Positions 27,865 to 39,424 of a stretch of 64,000 nt of DNA are shown here, piece after piece. Both the position numbers and the translations under genes were made by a program. Positions within the stretch are counted from its first letter, which is position 1. Each line of letters starts with the position of its first letter. The notes under the pieces were generated by a model, which ran no database searches, was not told where the DNA came from, and saw only the letters and a list, made by a program, of their open reading frames with translations. Source of the stretch: Ascarosepion bandense (Eukaryota; Mollusca; Cephalopoda; Sepiida; Sepiidae); the NCBI GenBank assembly GCA_037127315.1, contig JBBBDQ010000442.1, positions 1,326,001 to 1,390,000 on the forward strand, in the 5' to 3' direction.

Positions 27865-28036
27865 TTAAGAAAAAGGATCATATTTTCCTTTATTATTACA
27901 AAAGTCTCACGTTTATAAAAAAAGGGGGATTTAATGCGCACTTCGTCAGAAAATTAATCTTCGACAGTATAAAACAAAGAAGTTGACAGGAAAAATTATT
28001 ATCAACGACCGAAGTTACAAAAAGAAACTTATGAGT

Positions 28037-28083
<47 letters not shown>

Positions 28084-28290
28084 CAGAAGGGTTCATCCTG
28101 TATAAGACCGGAGAGTCATTTGAGGTAGGTGGCTACAGAATAAGAGGCACATTTTATCGGATATCTTGGGAGATAGTGTTTCATTCTAGACTTTAACATG
28201 TTAAGATTTTAGTGATTGGAGAAGTATCCTTTTGACTATTGATTCCATCGATCAGTCATGGTCAAAGACATCCACCATCAAAGATAATTT
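27862..28290. other. Spacer with a TA microsatellite (28042-28081)
   Basis: No coding frame or family recognised apart from the 40-base TA tract. The IYIY-rich minus-strand frame is an artefact. Confidence 0.45.
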
Positions 28291-28815
28291 TATCTTGTGT
28301 TGACATAAAACATTGCTATGTAACGATAACCGTCACCGAATAGCAGACGCAGCTCGTAAATTTGTAATGCGGTTCTATGGCGTCACACCAAATGAGAGAC
28401 CGAAATGTTAACAGAACCTTATATCTAAATGCAATGTAATGTGTTATGACCAGATTGAAATGTGATTTTATTAAGTGTGGGTTGCTTTGATTTATTGTAG
28501 ATGGCCTCCAATATCTTAAGGTTCTTTTTACTGTGAGTATGAGTGAGTATTATTGCGTTATGATGGTAGATGTCTTTATGTTAACGTCCTTGTAACCTCT
28601 CTGAAGATGGCTCATGTGAGCCGAAAGCTTAGAACCAGCATAATAAAAAAAGTATCCAAATTTTGGACAATTTTTGTCTTTATTTTCACCTGAAATTGAC
28701 CTGAAATTAAAGCCAAAATAAGATGTTTAGAACGGCTCATGATTAAGCTTAACAGACATTCGTTGTCTGTTATATTTAACAGTATATGTTTAGAAAATTG
28801 TCTGTTGTCTCGATA

Positions 28816-28825
<10 letters not shown>
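28290..28825 (+). mobile_element. Penelope-like element (E) fragments with hammerhead-like motif
   Basis: At about 28290-28400 a segment (GTTGACATAAAACATTGCTA ... GGTTCTATGGCGTCACACC) is the complement of 40030-40115. At 28603-28630 comes CTGAAGA, stem GGCTCA/TGAGCC, and GAAAG. The coding start follows (KIRCLERLMIKLNRHSLSVI-like, frame-broken) to CTCGATACACTATA at about 28820, where a TA tract begins. The left piece is inverted relative to the right one, so this copy is rearranged. Dead by frameshifts. Confidence 0.55.
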
Positions 28826-28859
<34 letters not shown>

Positions 28860-28999
28860 ATTTGGAGTAAGAAGGTTCTTGTAATGTAGTTACAAGTCAA
28901 ATGTTTCTGGATTGTATTTATGTTAAGGAATGAGATTTTGGAAGCGACAAGTCTGATAATAAAGGCGATATTTAAAGAAAATTGTCTGTTGTCTCGATA

Positions 29000-29050
<51 letters not shown>

Positions 29051-29350
29051 CATTTCACCCATAGCAAGGCAATAATGCCATTAGACCTCAATTATTAAGG
29101 AGGGAGAATTGCTATGATGGAGCTTGATTTTTTTTTCTTGTAAAATACATTATATATTCACTACAACAACAAAATGAGACATTTATAATATATATAGTCA
29201 TGTGGATTGATTATCAGATGAAGTTCAAGAACATTGGAGTAAGAAGGTTCTTGTAATGTAGTTACAAGTCAAATGTTTCTGGATTGTATTCCTGTTAAAG
29301 AATGAGATTTTGGAAGCGACAAGTCTGATAATAAAGGCGATATTTAAAGA
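28794..29350 (+). repeat. Local duplication of a ~185 bp segment around TA tracts
   Basis: GAAAATTGTCTGTTGTCTCG plus a TA tract occurs at 28792-28855 and again at 28977-29048. TTGGAGTAAGAAGGTTCTTG through GGCGATATTTAAAGA occurs at 28862-28978 and 29232-29350. The pattern suggests slippage or unequal exchange anchored on the TA microsatellites. Confidence 0.8.
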
Positions 29351-29813
29351 GAAACAATGATATTTGGGTAATTTGACTTAACTGTGGTATTCATAATTGA
29401 AGCTGATCAAATCCACGTGTTCTCCTTTCAAGAACCCGACTAAAAATAGCAAGGGCTCTAAATTTTCCTCCAGGAGGACGGTTTCTTGTAGTACTCTAGA
29501 AACATGGGAATTAGATTATTTTTAATTTCTCGTGGTGGTGAGATCTCTACATAACAATAAAGTATCAGGAATGAAAAAGTTCTTCTCGGAGTCGCGAGAT
29601 CTCTACATAACAATAAAATATTAGGAATTAAAAAGACAGACGATAATGATTGGCATTGCATTTAAGGGTTACAAATTGTGAAAGAATGAGAAAAAGAAAA
29701 ATATTACTACTGCTTGTTTTATGGGTTTCGTTTTGCTTCGAAATATAATGCTTTAAAAATATAATTTGAGGCATGCTACTTTTATTGGTAGAAGTTAAAT
29801 TTTTTGTTAAGTA

Positions 29814-29885
<72 letters not shown>

Positions 29886-30055
29886 GACACAAGAAACAAG
29901 ATATTCAAAAGAAGTGTTAATAATAAGTAACATAGAAATAAGTAAGTCTGAAGGTATTGTTACGCTGCCTGACAAGTAGCTGTCGTTAACTGCTGTACTT
30001 GACCGCTCGTAACTTCAGCATTTAGTTGCCTTCCCACTAAGGTAAAATATGACAA
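29351..30055. other. AT-rich region with (TC)n(TA)n at 29816-29882
   Basis: A short direct repeat (GAGATCTCTACATAACAATAAA(G/A)TAT-like, at about 29539 and 29597) and the TC/TA microsatellite are the only structures seen. Confidence 0.5.
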
Positions 30056-30059
30056 AAGG

Positions 30060-30235
30060 CCCTTTTATTGTGGGCTCTCCGAACCATATAGGCCGGCTTA
30101 AAATATCTAATATTCAATGTTCCCCAGTCGAGACTCTACCCTTCGGCGGTGCCTCGACTGGATTAATACTCTCCCACTGAAGGCAGAGAGCTTGACAGTG
30201 CGTAAGGCTGTCAACTGGGCGAATTGACCATTTTC
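30060..30235 (-). repeat. Structured repeat G, diverged copy
   Basis: On the minus strand: TTGACAG...CTGTCAA hairpin, CTCTC...GAGAG hairpin, then CCAGTCGAG with CTCGACTGG around a loop containing ACCGCCGAAGGGTAGAG, then an AGATATTTT stretch and a GCCGGCCTATATGGTTCGG hairpin. The same order is present in two tandem copies at 43.0-43.5 kb. Stem sequences differ but pairing is kept. Confidence 0.65.
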
Positions 30236-31050
30236 TGGAAGCCACGAAGGTAATTTATATAGCAAGAGGAAGAGTCCATTCCTCGTAGGAGGGTACCATA
30301 ACCCCCCCCCCCAAAAAAAAACACTATGAAAGTAGAAAATACATTTTAATAGTAAAACTGCCAGCAATACATTTTTGTGTAAAAGAAAAAATAAAATAAA
30401 ACGACAATACATTTTATCAGTATTTGAAGTAATTTGAAATATATTTCACAAAATATATTTAGTTGAAGCAATAAAATTGTCCACACTATTTAGATTATGG
30501 CATTAAATAAACCATAGAGGTGTTGATATGCCGCTAAACAAAATCAACTTAAAAACCTACATGAAAGAACTCTTCATGACATTAATCCACATAGTATCGT
30601 ATAATTTCTTAAACCAAACTCTATTCCAAAATGTAATTTCAACAAAACCACAACATAAAACATGTGTCACAACCTCTAGTATTTATGTCCACACAAACGT
30701 GTATATGCACAAAATCTGTGTATCATCTACCATGTATTCAAATGTGAAAGCAGAATAACATATATCATAATTTCATTGCTTCAAATCTCCCAAGAATATT
30801 AAATTCCGGCATTAAATTCCCTATAAGAAGATGATATGCAGTTAAAAAATCATCTAACAAAAGTTGATTACATTTTATTATATCGAGTTGCTTGTTTTTT
30901 GTTGTTATTGCTTCTCGTATTTGTAGTCGTTTTTTATAATTTGTGATATACTATTTTTGTGTTGTTTGTAAGAACGTGTGGGATTTCTTCTGTTCATTTG
31001 GTTAAATGATACGTGATTACTTATAATTATAAACATTATTTTAGTGTAAG
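30236..31050. other. AT-rich region, trace of a SINE tail at about 30500-30545
   Basis: CATTAAATAAACCATAGAGG then TGTTGATATGCC match the tail element near 48140-48185 (opposite strand) and the tail of the 5S composite at 18747-19230. Otherwise no features. Confidence 0.45.
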
Positions 31051-31346
31051 TCAGTGAAGTGCCATATGTAATACCCGATTTGGGCGATCATGTCTCGAAA
31101 GAGACTGACTTGACAGGAAATTATCCTGCAGTAGGTTACCATTGCTTTCTGTGGTAGACTGGTTGCCAACCAAGGCTGCAGAACCCAATCTGTCCAGTTA
31201 TTTGACCTATAACTGGAGGGAAGAGACGGATTAATACCTTTCCCAAAGTTATTTGTGCGTAAGTGAATGCAACGGATTCAACTGGAATTTGAACTCGTCT
31301 TCCCTAATTGTCATTCCGAGTCGATATTCACTGCACCACAACGCAC
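31051..31346 (-). repeat. SINE-A, minus strand, nearly full length
   Basis: Minus strand starts GTGCGTTGTGGTGCAGTGAA near 31346 and ends GGCACTTCACTGA near 31051. The 3' hairpin has lost a few bases (GAAAGAGACTGACTTGACAG). Substitutions are frequent, so this is an older copy. Confidence 0.82.
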
Positions 31347-31835
31347 ATCGTGGTACTACTAAAATAAGTGTCTGGGTAGACATCGTTATTCACAAACAGT
31401 GAAATTAAAGTCTACCAACCTAGATTAGTAAAAAAATTATTAATGAAAATGTAGTACTTGACAGGAATTGTTTAGTACTTCTAGAATTTGTAGACCTTTT
31501 TTTTTTCCTGTTTATGCATTTTTATTTTATTTAATTTTTTTTTTATTGTTAAGGATTTGTCATTTTTCTCGTGTTTCTATTAATGTGTCGGTTGGGGATA
31601 CGTCAGGTATAAGCAAATACGGAACAAGTAAAAAAATCTTTCTGGTAATTTGTCGATTTTCGTGGGTTGTTGGTTGATTCATTTTTTACGGCTTATCAAC
31701 TATTTAGAGTTTATTTAAAGCCAGATATATTTCTTTTATACTGTAAGAATTTTATGAGATAATTATGGTTTAGCGATAAAAGTTTTACTAATTATACCCT
31801 AGCTGGTTAGAGAAGAGATAGATTTTTAAATTACC
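31347..31835. other. T-rich spacer, nothing recognised
   Basis: The 69-codon frame at 31468-31677 is a phenylalanine-rich reading of T-rich DNA with no domain. Confidence 0.45.
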
Positions 31836-31837
31836 CA

Positions 31838-31930
31838 AGGATATTTGCGGTCACACCTCTAAGTAGTGACCAGACACGACATTGCTTAACTTCGGTGATC
31901 GTAAGGGTAAACGTGTGGTCGTATGCTCGA
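31838..31930 (-). repeat. Degenerate 5S rRNA-like sequence
   Basis: Minus strand: GCATACGACCACACGTTTAC, GATCACCGAAGTTAAGCAAT, GTCTGGTCACTACTTAGAGG and TGTGACCGC are in 5S order. The 3' third is lost after TGACCGC. A third, older 5S-derived remnant, probably from a 5S-headed retroposon. Confidence 0.65.
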
Positions 31931-32269
31931 ATTTAGTAACCGCGTTTTTATTTTGTTTTGTTTTTAATTTCTAATTAAACTATTTAGATTCATTAACAGA
32001 TCATTCAATAAAGTTTCGTGCGAACCAGGTTATGACGATTGAATATTTGTGGTTAAAAACAGCCATTTATTTTAGTCGAAGCCGATATTTCAGCTGAGAA
32101 ACGGGCCACCATGACGAGATATTAAGGATAGATTCGTGATAAAGAGATGATTTTATAGAGATGACATAGAAGTTTATTTTTACCCCGAGCATATCCTTTC
32201 GTCTGGAATAAAAGTGCTGGTATACACTGTGAAAATATTGAATCAAATATATTGATTTTACTAAATGCA

Positions 32270-32590
32270 TTGAAAATAATTTTACTATGAAAATCCATTG
32301 TGAATGATTTTACAATGAAAATTCATTGGAAATAATTTTTACTATGAAAACACACTGGAAATGATTTTACTATGAAAATGCACTGGAAATGATTTTACTA
32401 TGAAAATGCACTGGAAGAAAATTTCTATGAAAATGTATTGAAAATAATTTTACTATGAAAACGTACTGAAATAATTTTACAATGAAAATCTATTGAAAAT
32501 GATTCACTGTGAAAACGTATTGGGAATAACTTTTACTATGAAAATGCATTCCGAGTGATTTCAACAAATTTATTGTGAAGAATTTAACAA
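32270..32590. repeat. ~28 bp minisatellite, about ten units
   Basis: Variants of TTTTACTATGAAAATGCACT followed by GGAAATGA recur from about 32277 to 32560. Two neighbouring units at about 32345-32410 are nearly identical; the rest are diverged. Confidence 0.85.
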
Positions 32591-32749
32591 TCAAAATACT
32601 TTTTATACACTTTCATCTCAGTAAATTGCTTTCTTTTTCAATTAAAGCAGCATTTTTTAAAATCGAAATCATGGTCAGACACACGATATTGAGCGACATT
32701 GAGTGCATTACTTTCTAAAAGATCTCTTTTTCTTTCTATATTTTTGAGA

Positions 32750-32930
32750 TGAAAAATTGTAAATACACTATTCAGACTGTTGTCCTTATTTTTATTGTCA
32801 TATTCACGGCGCTTCGCAGGTTGATTCGATATTCCAACGTATATAACCTAAAGATGACCGGAGCATACAACGTCCGAAACGTGAAAATGGCAATAAAGTT
32901 GAAGACAACAGTTCGAATAGCCTAAAAGTG
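32750..32930 (+). repeat. Element fragment with a degenerate hammerhead-like motif
   Basis: GACTGTTGTCCTTATTTTTA and CATATTCACGG match the 98 bp repeat at 49285-49655 on the same strand. At 32848-32885 CTAAAGA, a GAC...GTC pairing segment and CGAAACGTG resemble a hammerhead with a damaged core. Then AAAATGGCAATAAAG... leads to an inverted match of the first part (GAAGACAACAGTTCGAAT), giving a loose inverted repeat. Confidence 0.4.
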
Positions 32931-33183
32931 ATCTCTTTTACATTAATTTAAACTACTTGAGGTTTCTCCTATGTATTGCTCATGGCAATTAGTACAGGTT
33001 ATAGAGTAAATTGCTCTATTCAGTTTTAGCTAATTATTATTTTGTTTTGCATTTTGTTTTAGAAGTCGTTGTAACAAATCGTATATTAAGTTTACATAAA
33101 TTATTTGCAATTTTAGTTGTGATAGAGTTCGTAAGTGGGGTAATATACCGTTATTCATTAGAAATTTATATATCATACTCTCC

Positions 33184-33184
33184 C

Positions 33185-33251
<67 letters not shown>

Positions 33252-33273
33252 TGTGTGTGTGTGTGTGTGTGTG
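33184..33273. repeat. Microsatellite (TA)n(TG)n
   Basis: TA tract to about 33206, then about 65 bases of TG with one CGCG interruption. Confidence 0.97.
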
Positions 33274-33336
33274 AATGAAGAGAGCCAACAGATTTAGAAT
33301 CCAGAGTTCTCCTGTAGTTACTTTTTTGAAAGAAGT

Positions 33337-33662
33337 ACTCAATACAATGTGCATTGTGGTGCATTGGATATCGGCTCGGAACGAGAAGCCGAGGAGCCGC
33401 GTTCGAATTCCAGCTGAATTCATTGCGTTCACTTACGCGCAAATACCCTTGGAAAAGGTATTAATCCGTCTATTCCTTCCAGTTATGGGTTAAATAACAG
33501 GACAGATTGGGTTCTATAGCCTTAGTAGGCAACCAGTCTGCCGCAGAAAGCAATGGCAACCTACTAAGGGATAATATTCTGCCCAGTCAGACATGTCTCT
33601 TTCGAGACATGATCGCCCAAGCGTGTATCGCGTATGGCACTTAACTGACTAACTCAATACAA
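33337..33662 (+). repeat. SINE-A, full length, 11 bp TSD
   Basis: ACTCAATACAA at 33337-33347 and 33652-33662 flanks a complete SINE-A: head GTGCATTGTGGTGCATTGG, B-box-like CGTTCGAATTCC, body, perfect CATGTCTCTTTCGAGACATG hairpin and end GGCACTTAACTGACTA. A perfect target duplication and few changes make it one of the youngest copies here. Confidence 0.93.
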
Positions 33663-34548
33663 CATATATCGTAGAACATAATATAATTATAATTAAATTT
33701 GTTTTTTATTTAAAATTAATTTAATTTACGTTGTGACACAGGAATTTTTATGTTTTAAGATTTTATCTCGTCATTAGGCAATGTTGACTTATTGTTGTGA
33801 AAATGATTTATATTTGAATGTATGAAACAATACCCTTGTTTTTATCCAGGGTGCATGACAGCAACTTCAACACACACGGAAGTGAAGGGGTACCAGAGAA
33901 ACCATTAGTGTCAAAAATTGCAATATGAGCTCTGATAAAAAATAAAAGAGAAAACCATTAACATCAAAAATACTAGAGAAAACGATTAACATAAAAATTG
34001 CAATATGAACTCTGGTAAAAAAGGGTTACTGGACATTAGGTTTATAAGTCCCAAAAATTCAGTTGTTCTTGTCTTTAAGTGGATATAGACGTTGGTTAGT
34101 TCCTGTGACTTGACCCAAAGAGTTGTGAGTTCAACCGGGATATATATATATATATATATGCTCTCTCTTTTCATTGATATTACACGCTTTGAAATCTTCC
34201 TTTCTCGAACGTCCGCTGATGGCTTGGTGGGCGAACATCTGACGGGCATTTCATGTAGCTGAACTGATGAGGCCTGTATGCAGATGATATATATATATAT
34301 ATATATATGTATATGATGATCACTAGTCCCGTGACTCCCCAAAGTCGGAGGGTCACCACAGGAAGTAGCGTATCTTGGATATACGCTCAACACTCGCTAG
34401 GCTATATATACAATTTGTTTTGTTTCAAATTTATTTTTAATGAATTATGAGCAGACTTCATTTATGAATAGCCTTTCTTTTTTTACTTTTTTTTATAATT
34501 AAACATTATATTTATTTACATCTAAACTTATTTGTAAATGGATTTTGT

Positions 34549-34550
<2 letters not shown>
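33663..34550. other. AT-rich region with short TA tracts
   Basis: A ~60 bp direct repeat (AAAATTGCAATATGAGCTCT ... at about 33914 and 33992) and TA tracts at 34141 and 34287 are visible. AAAAGGGTTACTGGACATTAGG-like sequence here also has a counterpart near 49.9 kb. No coding region supported. Confidence 0.45.

Positions 34551-34552
<2 letters not shown>

Positions 34553-34614
<62 letters not shown>
34553..34614. repeat. Microsatellite (TG)n
   Basis: About 62 bases of TG, located inside the minus-strand repeat D near its 3' end, as in other D copies. Confidence 0.97.
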
Positions 34615-34616
<2 letters not shown>

Positions 34617-34871
34617 CCTATAGACTCCGAAACGGCTGAACCGATTTTCTTGAAAATTTACTGAGTTTTACTATAAGCGTTTGCAAGTGTTATTAGCCAG
34701 GTTTTGTGTCGGGGTATCCCCGATGAATATCGAAAATCGATAATCGAAAAAATCAGGTTATAGAAGGAGTGGTCCGATTTTAATCAAATTTGATACACTC
34801 ATAGACAAAGACATAAGAAACGATATTCAGAAGTTTGAAAGTTGCAGTTCTTACAATAGTACAGAAAATCG

Positions 34872-34912
<41 letters not shown>

Positions 34913-35305
34913 CAAGATGTTTGTGTGTGTGTGTTTGTTTATCTGCCTGTATGTCTGTAGTTTTTCAGCCCTTTTATTTTAGTTTTTGCTTCGGGTTTGT
35001 CTCTAAGTAGGTATAATTGTAGTTCTTAGTCTCAGCCATGATACCATTTACTCAGAGGACGTATTTAGCCTTCAAAATTCAGTTTACGCCGAAAAAGCGT
35101 ATTTGATATCGATACCAGGAAATCAAAAGTTTTACTCACATCCATTCATTTTTCTTTCAGTCTACGGTTTCGCTTTAACTGGAAACAACTATTGCTTTTT
35201 AGTCTTTCGTACCAACGTCCAAAGAGTCTGAGCTCCAGGACCATGGATTAGTCTTAAAGCTTCCGTTATAGCCGAGCAACGCCAGGCTATACTACTAGTA
35301 TATAT
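34611..35305 (-). repeat. Repeat D, long copy, minus strand
   Basis: Minus strand starts ACTAGTAGTATAGCCTGGCG at about 35300 and runs through GGACCATGGATTAG-complement, CAATAGTTGTTTCCAGTTAA, the inner ACACACACAAACATCTTGCC and a TA tract (34874-34909), then CGATTTTCTGTACTATTGTA and AATCGGTTCAGCCGTTTCGG. It shows the complete two-part structure also seen at 50955-51725. No coding sequence. Confidence 0.78.
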
Positions 35306-35462
35306 ATATATGCTGTACTCTCCCGTCGATTTCGACGTATGAGGTCTAGACAACTGCTTAATTCGACGTAGCATGCTTGCACCTACTCAATCGTAAATGG
35401 CATTTGAGTCCTGGAAGAGATTTACAAACAAGTCCACAATGGAGGCAAGAAGGAAGATTGCA

Positions 35463-37588
35463 CTAATGATCGGCTGGGACACTTGCAGATGCTTTGGTTC
35501 TCTCACGTCTTACGCGCAGTTGGTCAATCTCAGTCACAGAGAACTGCTTAATGCCCCTCTGGCAGGAAGATCTCCATTCAATTCGTTGAGAGGAAATTCG
35601 TTCAAAATCACGGTGACGAATATTTGTACATGTCAAATTCATTTTCAGGTTATCCTTACGGCGAAGCAGAGGTCTACCCACATTCCGCCGTCCACTGCTG
35701 AGCTCACCGTACAACACTTGCTTTGGTATCCGGTCATCTTCCATGCGTAAAACATGTCCTACCCAACGCAGCTGTGATTGCATCAAAAAGCTCTCAATTC
35801 CGCTAATACCGCAGCGCGTGAATAGGTCCGCATTAGACATCCGATTGTTTAGGGTGAAACCACAAATTATTCTAAGGCAATTTTTGTGGAAGACATCAAG
35901 CTTCTGGATGTGATTATGATAGACTGTCCATGATTCCGATACATAAAGCAGCGGCGTCGTTAGCACAACTGCTTTATACACAAGTACTTTAGTCCTTATG
36001 CTAATCCCCCTATCATCCCATAACCGACGGCGCATTTTCCCAAAAGCATTATTTGCTTTCGCAATTCGATTAATGATTTCATCATCAAGAGAAGCATTCC
36101 AATTAACCTTACATCCAAGATAGGTAAAGTTTTTCACATTTTTCAGATCTTTACCATCTACTCGGATTGGTATATCGGGAAAGCTGTATACTGGTGGCCG
36201 CTGCTTTACACCCAGAACTTGTTTTGGTGTGGGGCGAGGTTGGTGAATCATCTCTGTTTTCTTGATGCTGATTGTCAGACCAAAAGCCTTGCAAGCAGCG
36301 GAAAACCTATCTACAAGCAGTTGCGCTTCCTCCTGAGAGGTTGCACAAAGTGCAGCGTCATCTACAAACAAAAGATCCCTAATGATAGTTTGTCGAATGA
36401 GGGTCTTAGCTTTGAATTGCTGCTGGTTGAAGAGACCACCACTTGTTCTGAATTTGAATTCTACGCCTGTACCAATATCAGCAAAAGCATACTTCAGCAT
36501 AACTGAAAAGAACAAAGCAAACAGCACAGGTGCCATTACCCAACCCTGTTTGGTACCATTTGTTACATTGAAAGGTTCTGAAGACTCCCCATTTGAAACA
36601 ACAGATGCCTTCATTCCATCATGAAAAGACATGATTACATTCAGCATGTTGTCGGGTATTCCCAGCATTTTCAAAACCTTCCAGAGAGCTGCACGGTTGA
36701 CTGTGTCAAACGCCTTTGTAAGGTCAATGAAAACCATGTACAGTTCCTCGTTCTTCTCTCGGACTTTCTCAGCAACCTGGCGGAGGGAAAAGATCATATC
36801 GACAGTACCTCGACCAGCACGAAAACCGCACTGAGATTCGGGGTAGATATCGTCAACAAGGTGTTTGATTATTCTGTTGAGAATAAGCCTGGCCAAGATC
36901 TTCCCTGCAATTGATAAAAGTGAGATGCCACGATGGTTGTCACAGATGTTCCTACTGCCTTTGTTTTTATACAGGTGTTGTATTAGTGCATCTTTGAAAT
37001 CCTGAGCAACATTTCCAATTAGCCAGATTTTCACAAAGAGACTATGCAGCTTCTTCACCAGTTTCTGACCACCGTGCTTAAAAACCTCAGGAGGTAAGGC
37101 GTCTTTCCCAGATTTTTTGCCTGAAGAAATTTGCTTGATAGCAAGAAAAACCTCATGTATTGCTGGAAGGAAAGAGAGTTCAGGAATTTCAGGTCGCTCA
37201 GTGATAGATGAAATTATTTCTTCGTCACTTGTAGAAGCATTGTTTAGAACTGTTTCAAAATGCTCCTTCCAGCGATTCAAAATATCCGCTCTGTTAGTCA
37301 GCAGTGTGCCATCACTTGCAAATATGGGAGAAACATCAGATTCGTGTGGCCCAAAAACTTTCTTAATACCTTCATAAAAGGCTTTCGAGTCCTTCCTATC
37401 AAATGCTTCTTGCACTGACTTGGCATGTGATGACCACCATGCCTCTTTCATCTGCCGTAGTGTTTTCTGGACCTTGCTTTTGCATGCATTGTACTCTTTC
37501 TTCTTTAATGTGGAGTTCTTATCCTCAATCCAGATTTTGTGAGCCCTGTGCATCTCGTTGATCATCAAACCAGTCCTGATTATATATA
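35463..37588 (-). CDS. LINE reverse transcriptase, 5'-truncated ORF2, open for 701 codons
   Basis: RNA-directed DNA polymerase part of a non-LTR retrotransposon. Residues count from 37568. A leader (residues 1-190) is typical of the linker between endonuclease and RT. The RT domain follows: RGISLLSIAGKILARLILNR (213-232), SQCGFRAGRGTVDMIF (245-260), catalytic D282 in MVFIDLTKAFDTVNR, GTKQGWVMAP (338-347), the FVDD box at 401-404 in place of YVDD, YLGCKVNWNASLDDEI (483-498), and a C-terminal RWVGHVLRMEDDRIPKQVL segment (601-619) shared with LINE-B. Upstream, NQDWFDD in another frame at 37588-37570 shows one frameshift, after which the element ends at a TA microsatellite (37580-37606). The N-terminal endonuclease is therefore missing. 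The long open RT frame suggests a relatively young but dead-on-arrival copy. Clade not determined. Confidence 0.88.
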
Positions 37589-37607
37589 TATATATATATA
37601 TATATAA

Positions 37608-37815
37608 TCATATCACCCCGAGCAAAGCGGTAATGCCACCGATGTGCAGGGGGCTACATAAGAGTAAAAAGATTAAGTAGAAGAAAGTGAAGAGGAAGAC
37701 GAACCAGTTAGAAAGGAGCAAGAGATGGATGGGAATACAGGTGTGATGACAGTTGCAAAGGTGGAGAGAAAGGAAAGGATATACGGGGTGGTGAAAGAAC
37801 TAGAGTCAAGTGGTT
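37608..37815 (-). pseudogene. LINE-A 3' UTR and tail, minus strand
   Basis: Starts with the tail complement ATCATATCACCCCGAGCAAAG, CCGATGTGCAGGGGGCTACAT, followed by the purine-rich UTR complement. No coding part left. Confidence 0.75.
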
Positions 37816-38300
37816 AATAGATTAGTACGATAAAGGTTTATTGTCTCGGGGGGGCGTCCTAAAAGAGTGATTGAAAAGAAACTCCCTAGTTTATGTATGA
37901 GTGCCCAATCAGGAGTTCTGACTTAACATTCAGTGACTTTTCCCCCTGGGGTTGGTTAAAAGATCAAGTCAAGTAATATACCAAACCAAATCTTTGGAAG
38001 AACTTGAAGGAAGAGTATAAAAAGTCTTCCATAGCTGAAGAGTTCTTTGTGAAACCAATTGACGTGATTCCTCGGCGGATCGAGAAGCTGGTAGCGAAAT
38101 CTGGTGCCATATCGAATTTTAAATGAAACCTGACGCTAAGCGCTTCTTCCTCATATCCATTTCTCGTAAAAAAAAAACTATACACAATGAATAAATGGTA
38201 AGTATTTTAAAATGGAGAGGTAAATTTCAATTACCTGTATATCCACGAAAATATAAATATATAAAAAATATTTATGCCTACACACAAACTTGATTAGTTC
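37816..38300. other. Spacer, nothing recognised
   Basis: The 73-codon minus-strand frame at 37964-38185 has no recognisable domain and AT-rich codon use. No structural RNA seen. Confidence 0.45.
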
Positions 38301-38305
38301 TTACG

Positions 38306-38352
38306 TTTTGGATCTGATGAAACCTATCAAGGGCGAAACGCGTAATCTAGTT
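38306..38352 (+). ncRNA. Hammerhead-like motif ahead of a repeat D fragment
   Basis: TGGAT (38309-38313), CTGATGA (38314-38320), ACCTATCAAGGGC, GAAAC (38335-38339), GCGTA, then ATCTA (38345-38349). TGGAT pairs with ATCTA as stem I (five pairs, one G-T), and AC pairs with GT as a minimal stem III before the cleavage position after GTA. Stem II is weak. Fits a decayed type I hammerhead of the Penelope kind. Confidence 0.45.
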
Positions 38353-38357
38353 TCAAT

Positions 38358-38822
38358 GAAAGCTCAGACTCAGCCTAAAGAATATTTGTGTGAAGTTTGG
38401 TGAGAATCGGATAAAAATTGTGGATTTGTATAAAGGACATACAGACAGATAAACAGACACACGCACAAACATCATGCCTTTTATATATATATTATCGATT
38501 TTCTGCACTATTGTAAGAACTGCAACATTAAAACTTCTGAATATCGTTTCTTATGTCTTTGTCTATGAGTGTATCAAATTTGATTAAAATCGGCCCACTC
38601 CTTCTATAACCCGATTTTTTCGATTATCGATTTTCGATATTTATCGGGGGTACCTCGACACAAAACCTAGCTAAGAATATTCGCAGATGCTTATAGTACA
38701 ACTGTGTAAATTTTCAAGAAAATTGGTTCAGCCGTTTCGGAATGTATATGTAACGGACACACACACACATACAGACACACACACACACACAGACAAAGTT
38801 CCATTTATAAATAAGTTTAGAT
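38358..38822 (+). repeat. Repeat D, two partial blocks
   Basis: First block AGCTCAGACTCAGCCTAAAG to ACATCATGCCTTTTATATAT (38363-38490), then the second block CGATTTTCTGCACTATTGTA to GACAAAGTTCCATTTATAAA with a CA-rich stretch at 38757-38803. Confidence 0.75.
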
Positions 38823-38891
38823 ATATTTCTTATTCTATTTTACCACTTCTTATTCCAGTGACACTTTTAATTTTTTATTTTTGATTCCTTA

Positions 38892-39211
38892 ATACAGACG
38901 TGGGTGTGCGTTGTGGTGCAGTGGATATCGACTCGGAACGACAAATCGGTGTACCGAATTCGAATTCCAGTTGAATACCTTGCATTCACTTACGCACAAA
39001 TACCCTCGTCCGTCTCTTCCCTCCAGTTATGGATTAAATAATAGGACAGATTGGGTTCTATAGCCTTTGTTGGTAACCAGTCTACCGCAGAAAGCAATGG
39101 CAACCTACTGCTGGATAATTTTCTGCCCAGTCAGTCATCTCTCGAAAGAGATACGATCGCCCAAACCGTGCATCACGTATGGCACTTAAGTGACTGACTG
39201 AGTACAGACGT
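38892..39211 (+). repeat. SINE-A with 9 bp TSD
   Basis: TACAGACGT at about 38893-38901 and 39203-39211 flanks a SINE-A (head GTGCGTTGTGGTGCAGTGG, B-box-like AATTCGAATTCC, end TATGGCACTTAAGTGACTGAC). A ~15 base deletion removes the GGGAAAGGTATTAAT part of the body. The 3' hairpin is altered (CATCTCTC...GAGATACG). Confidence 0.87.
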
Positions 39212-39392
39212 AATCAAGCAGTCTTTTTCTAATATCGAGTCACGAATCGATATGTTTATGGCCACCTTCCGGGATGTGAATTTTCGTAACATATTTGAAT
39301 TAATAAATTTTTGTTTGTGATTTTTGCTGATGAAGTGAGAATTTTCTCGCTGAAATAGCTATTCAACGGAATGTAAATTTCGGAATTTGTTG

Positions 39393-39424
<32 letters not shown>

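Noticed and set aside
28603..28640. Active hammerhead ribozyme in the Penelope-like copy
   Set aside because: Core and stem II are good, but I could not place a stem III or a proper cleavage triplet after GAAAG.
35397..36914. Plus-strand frames of 80-117 codons
   Set aside because: Antisense shadows of the 701-codon reverse transcriptase.
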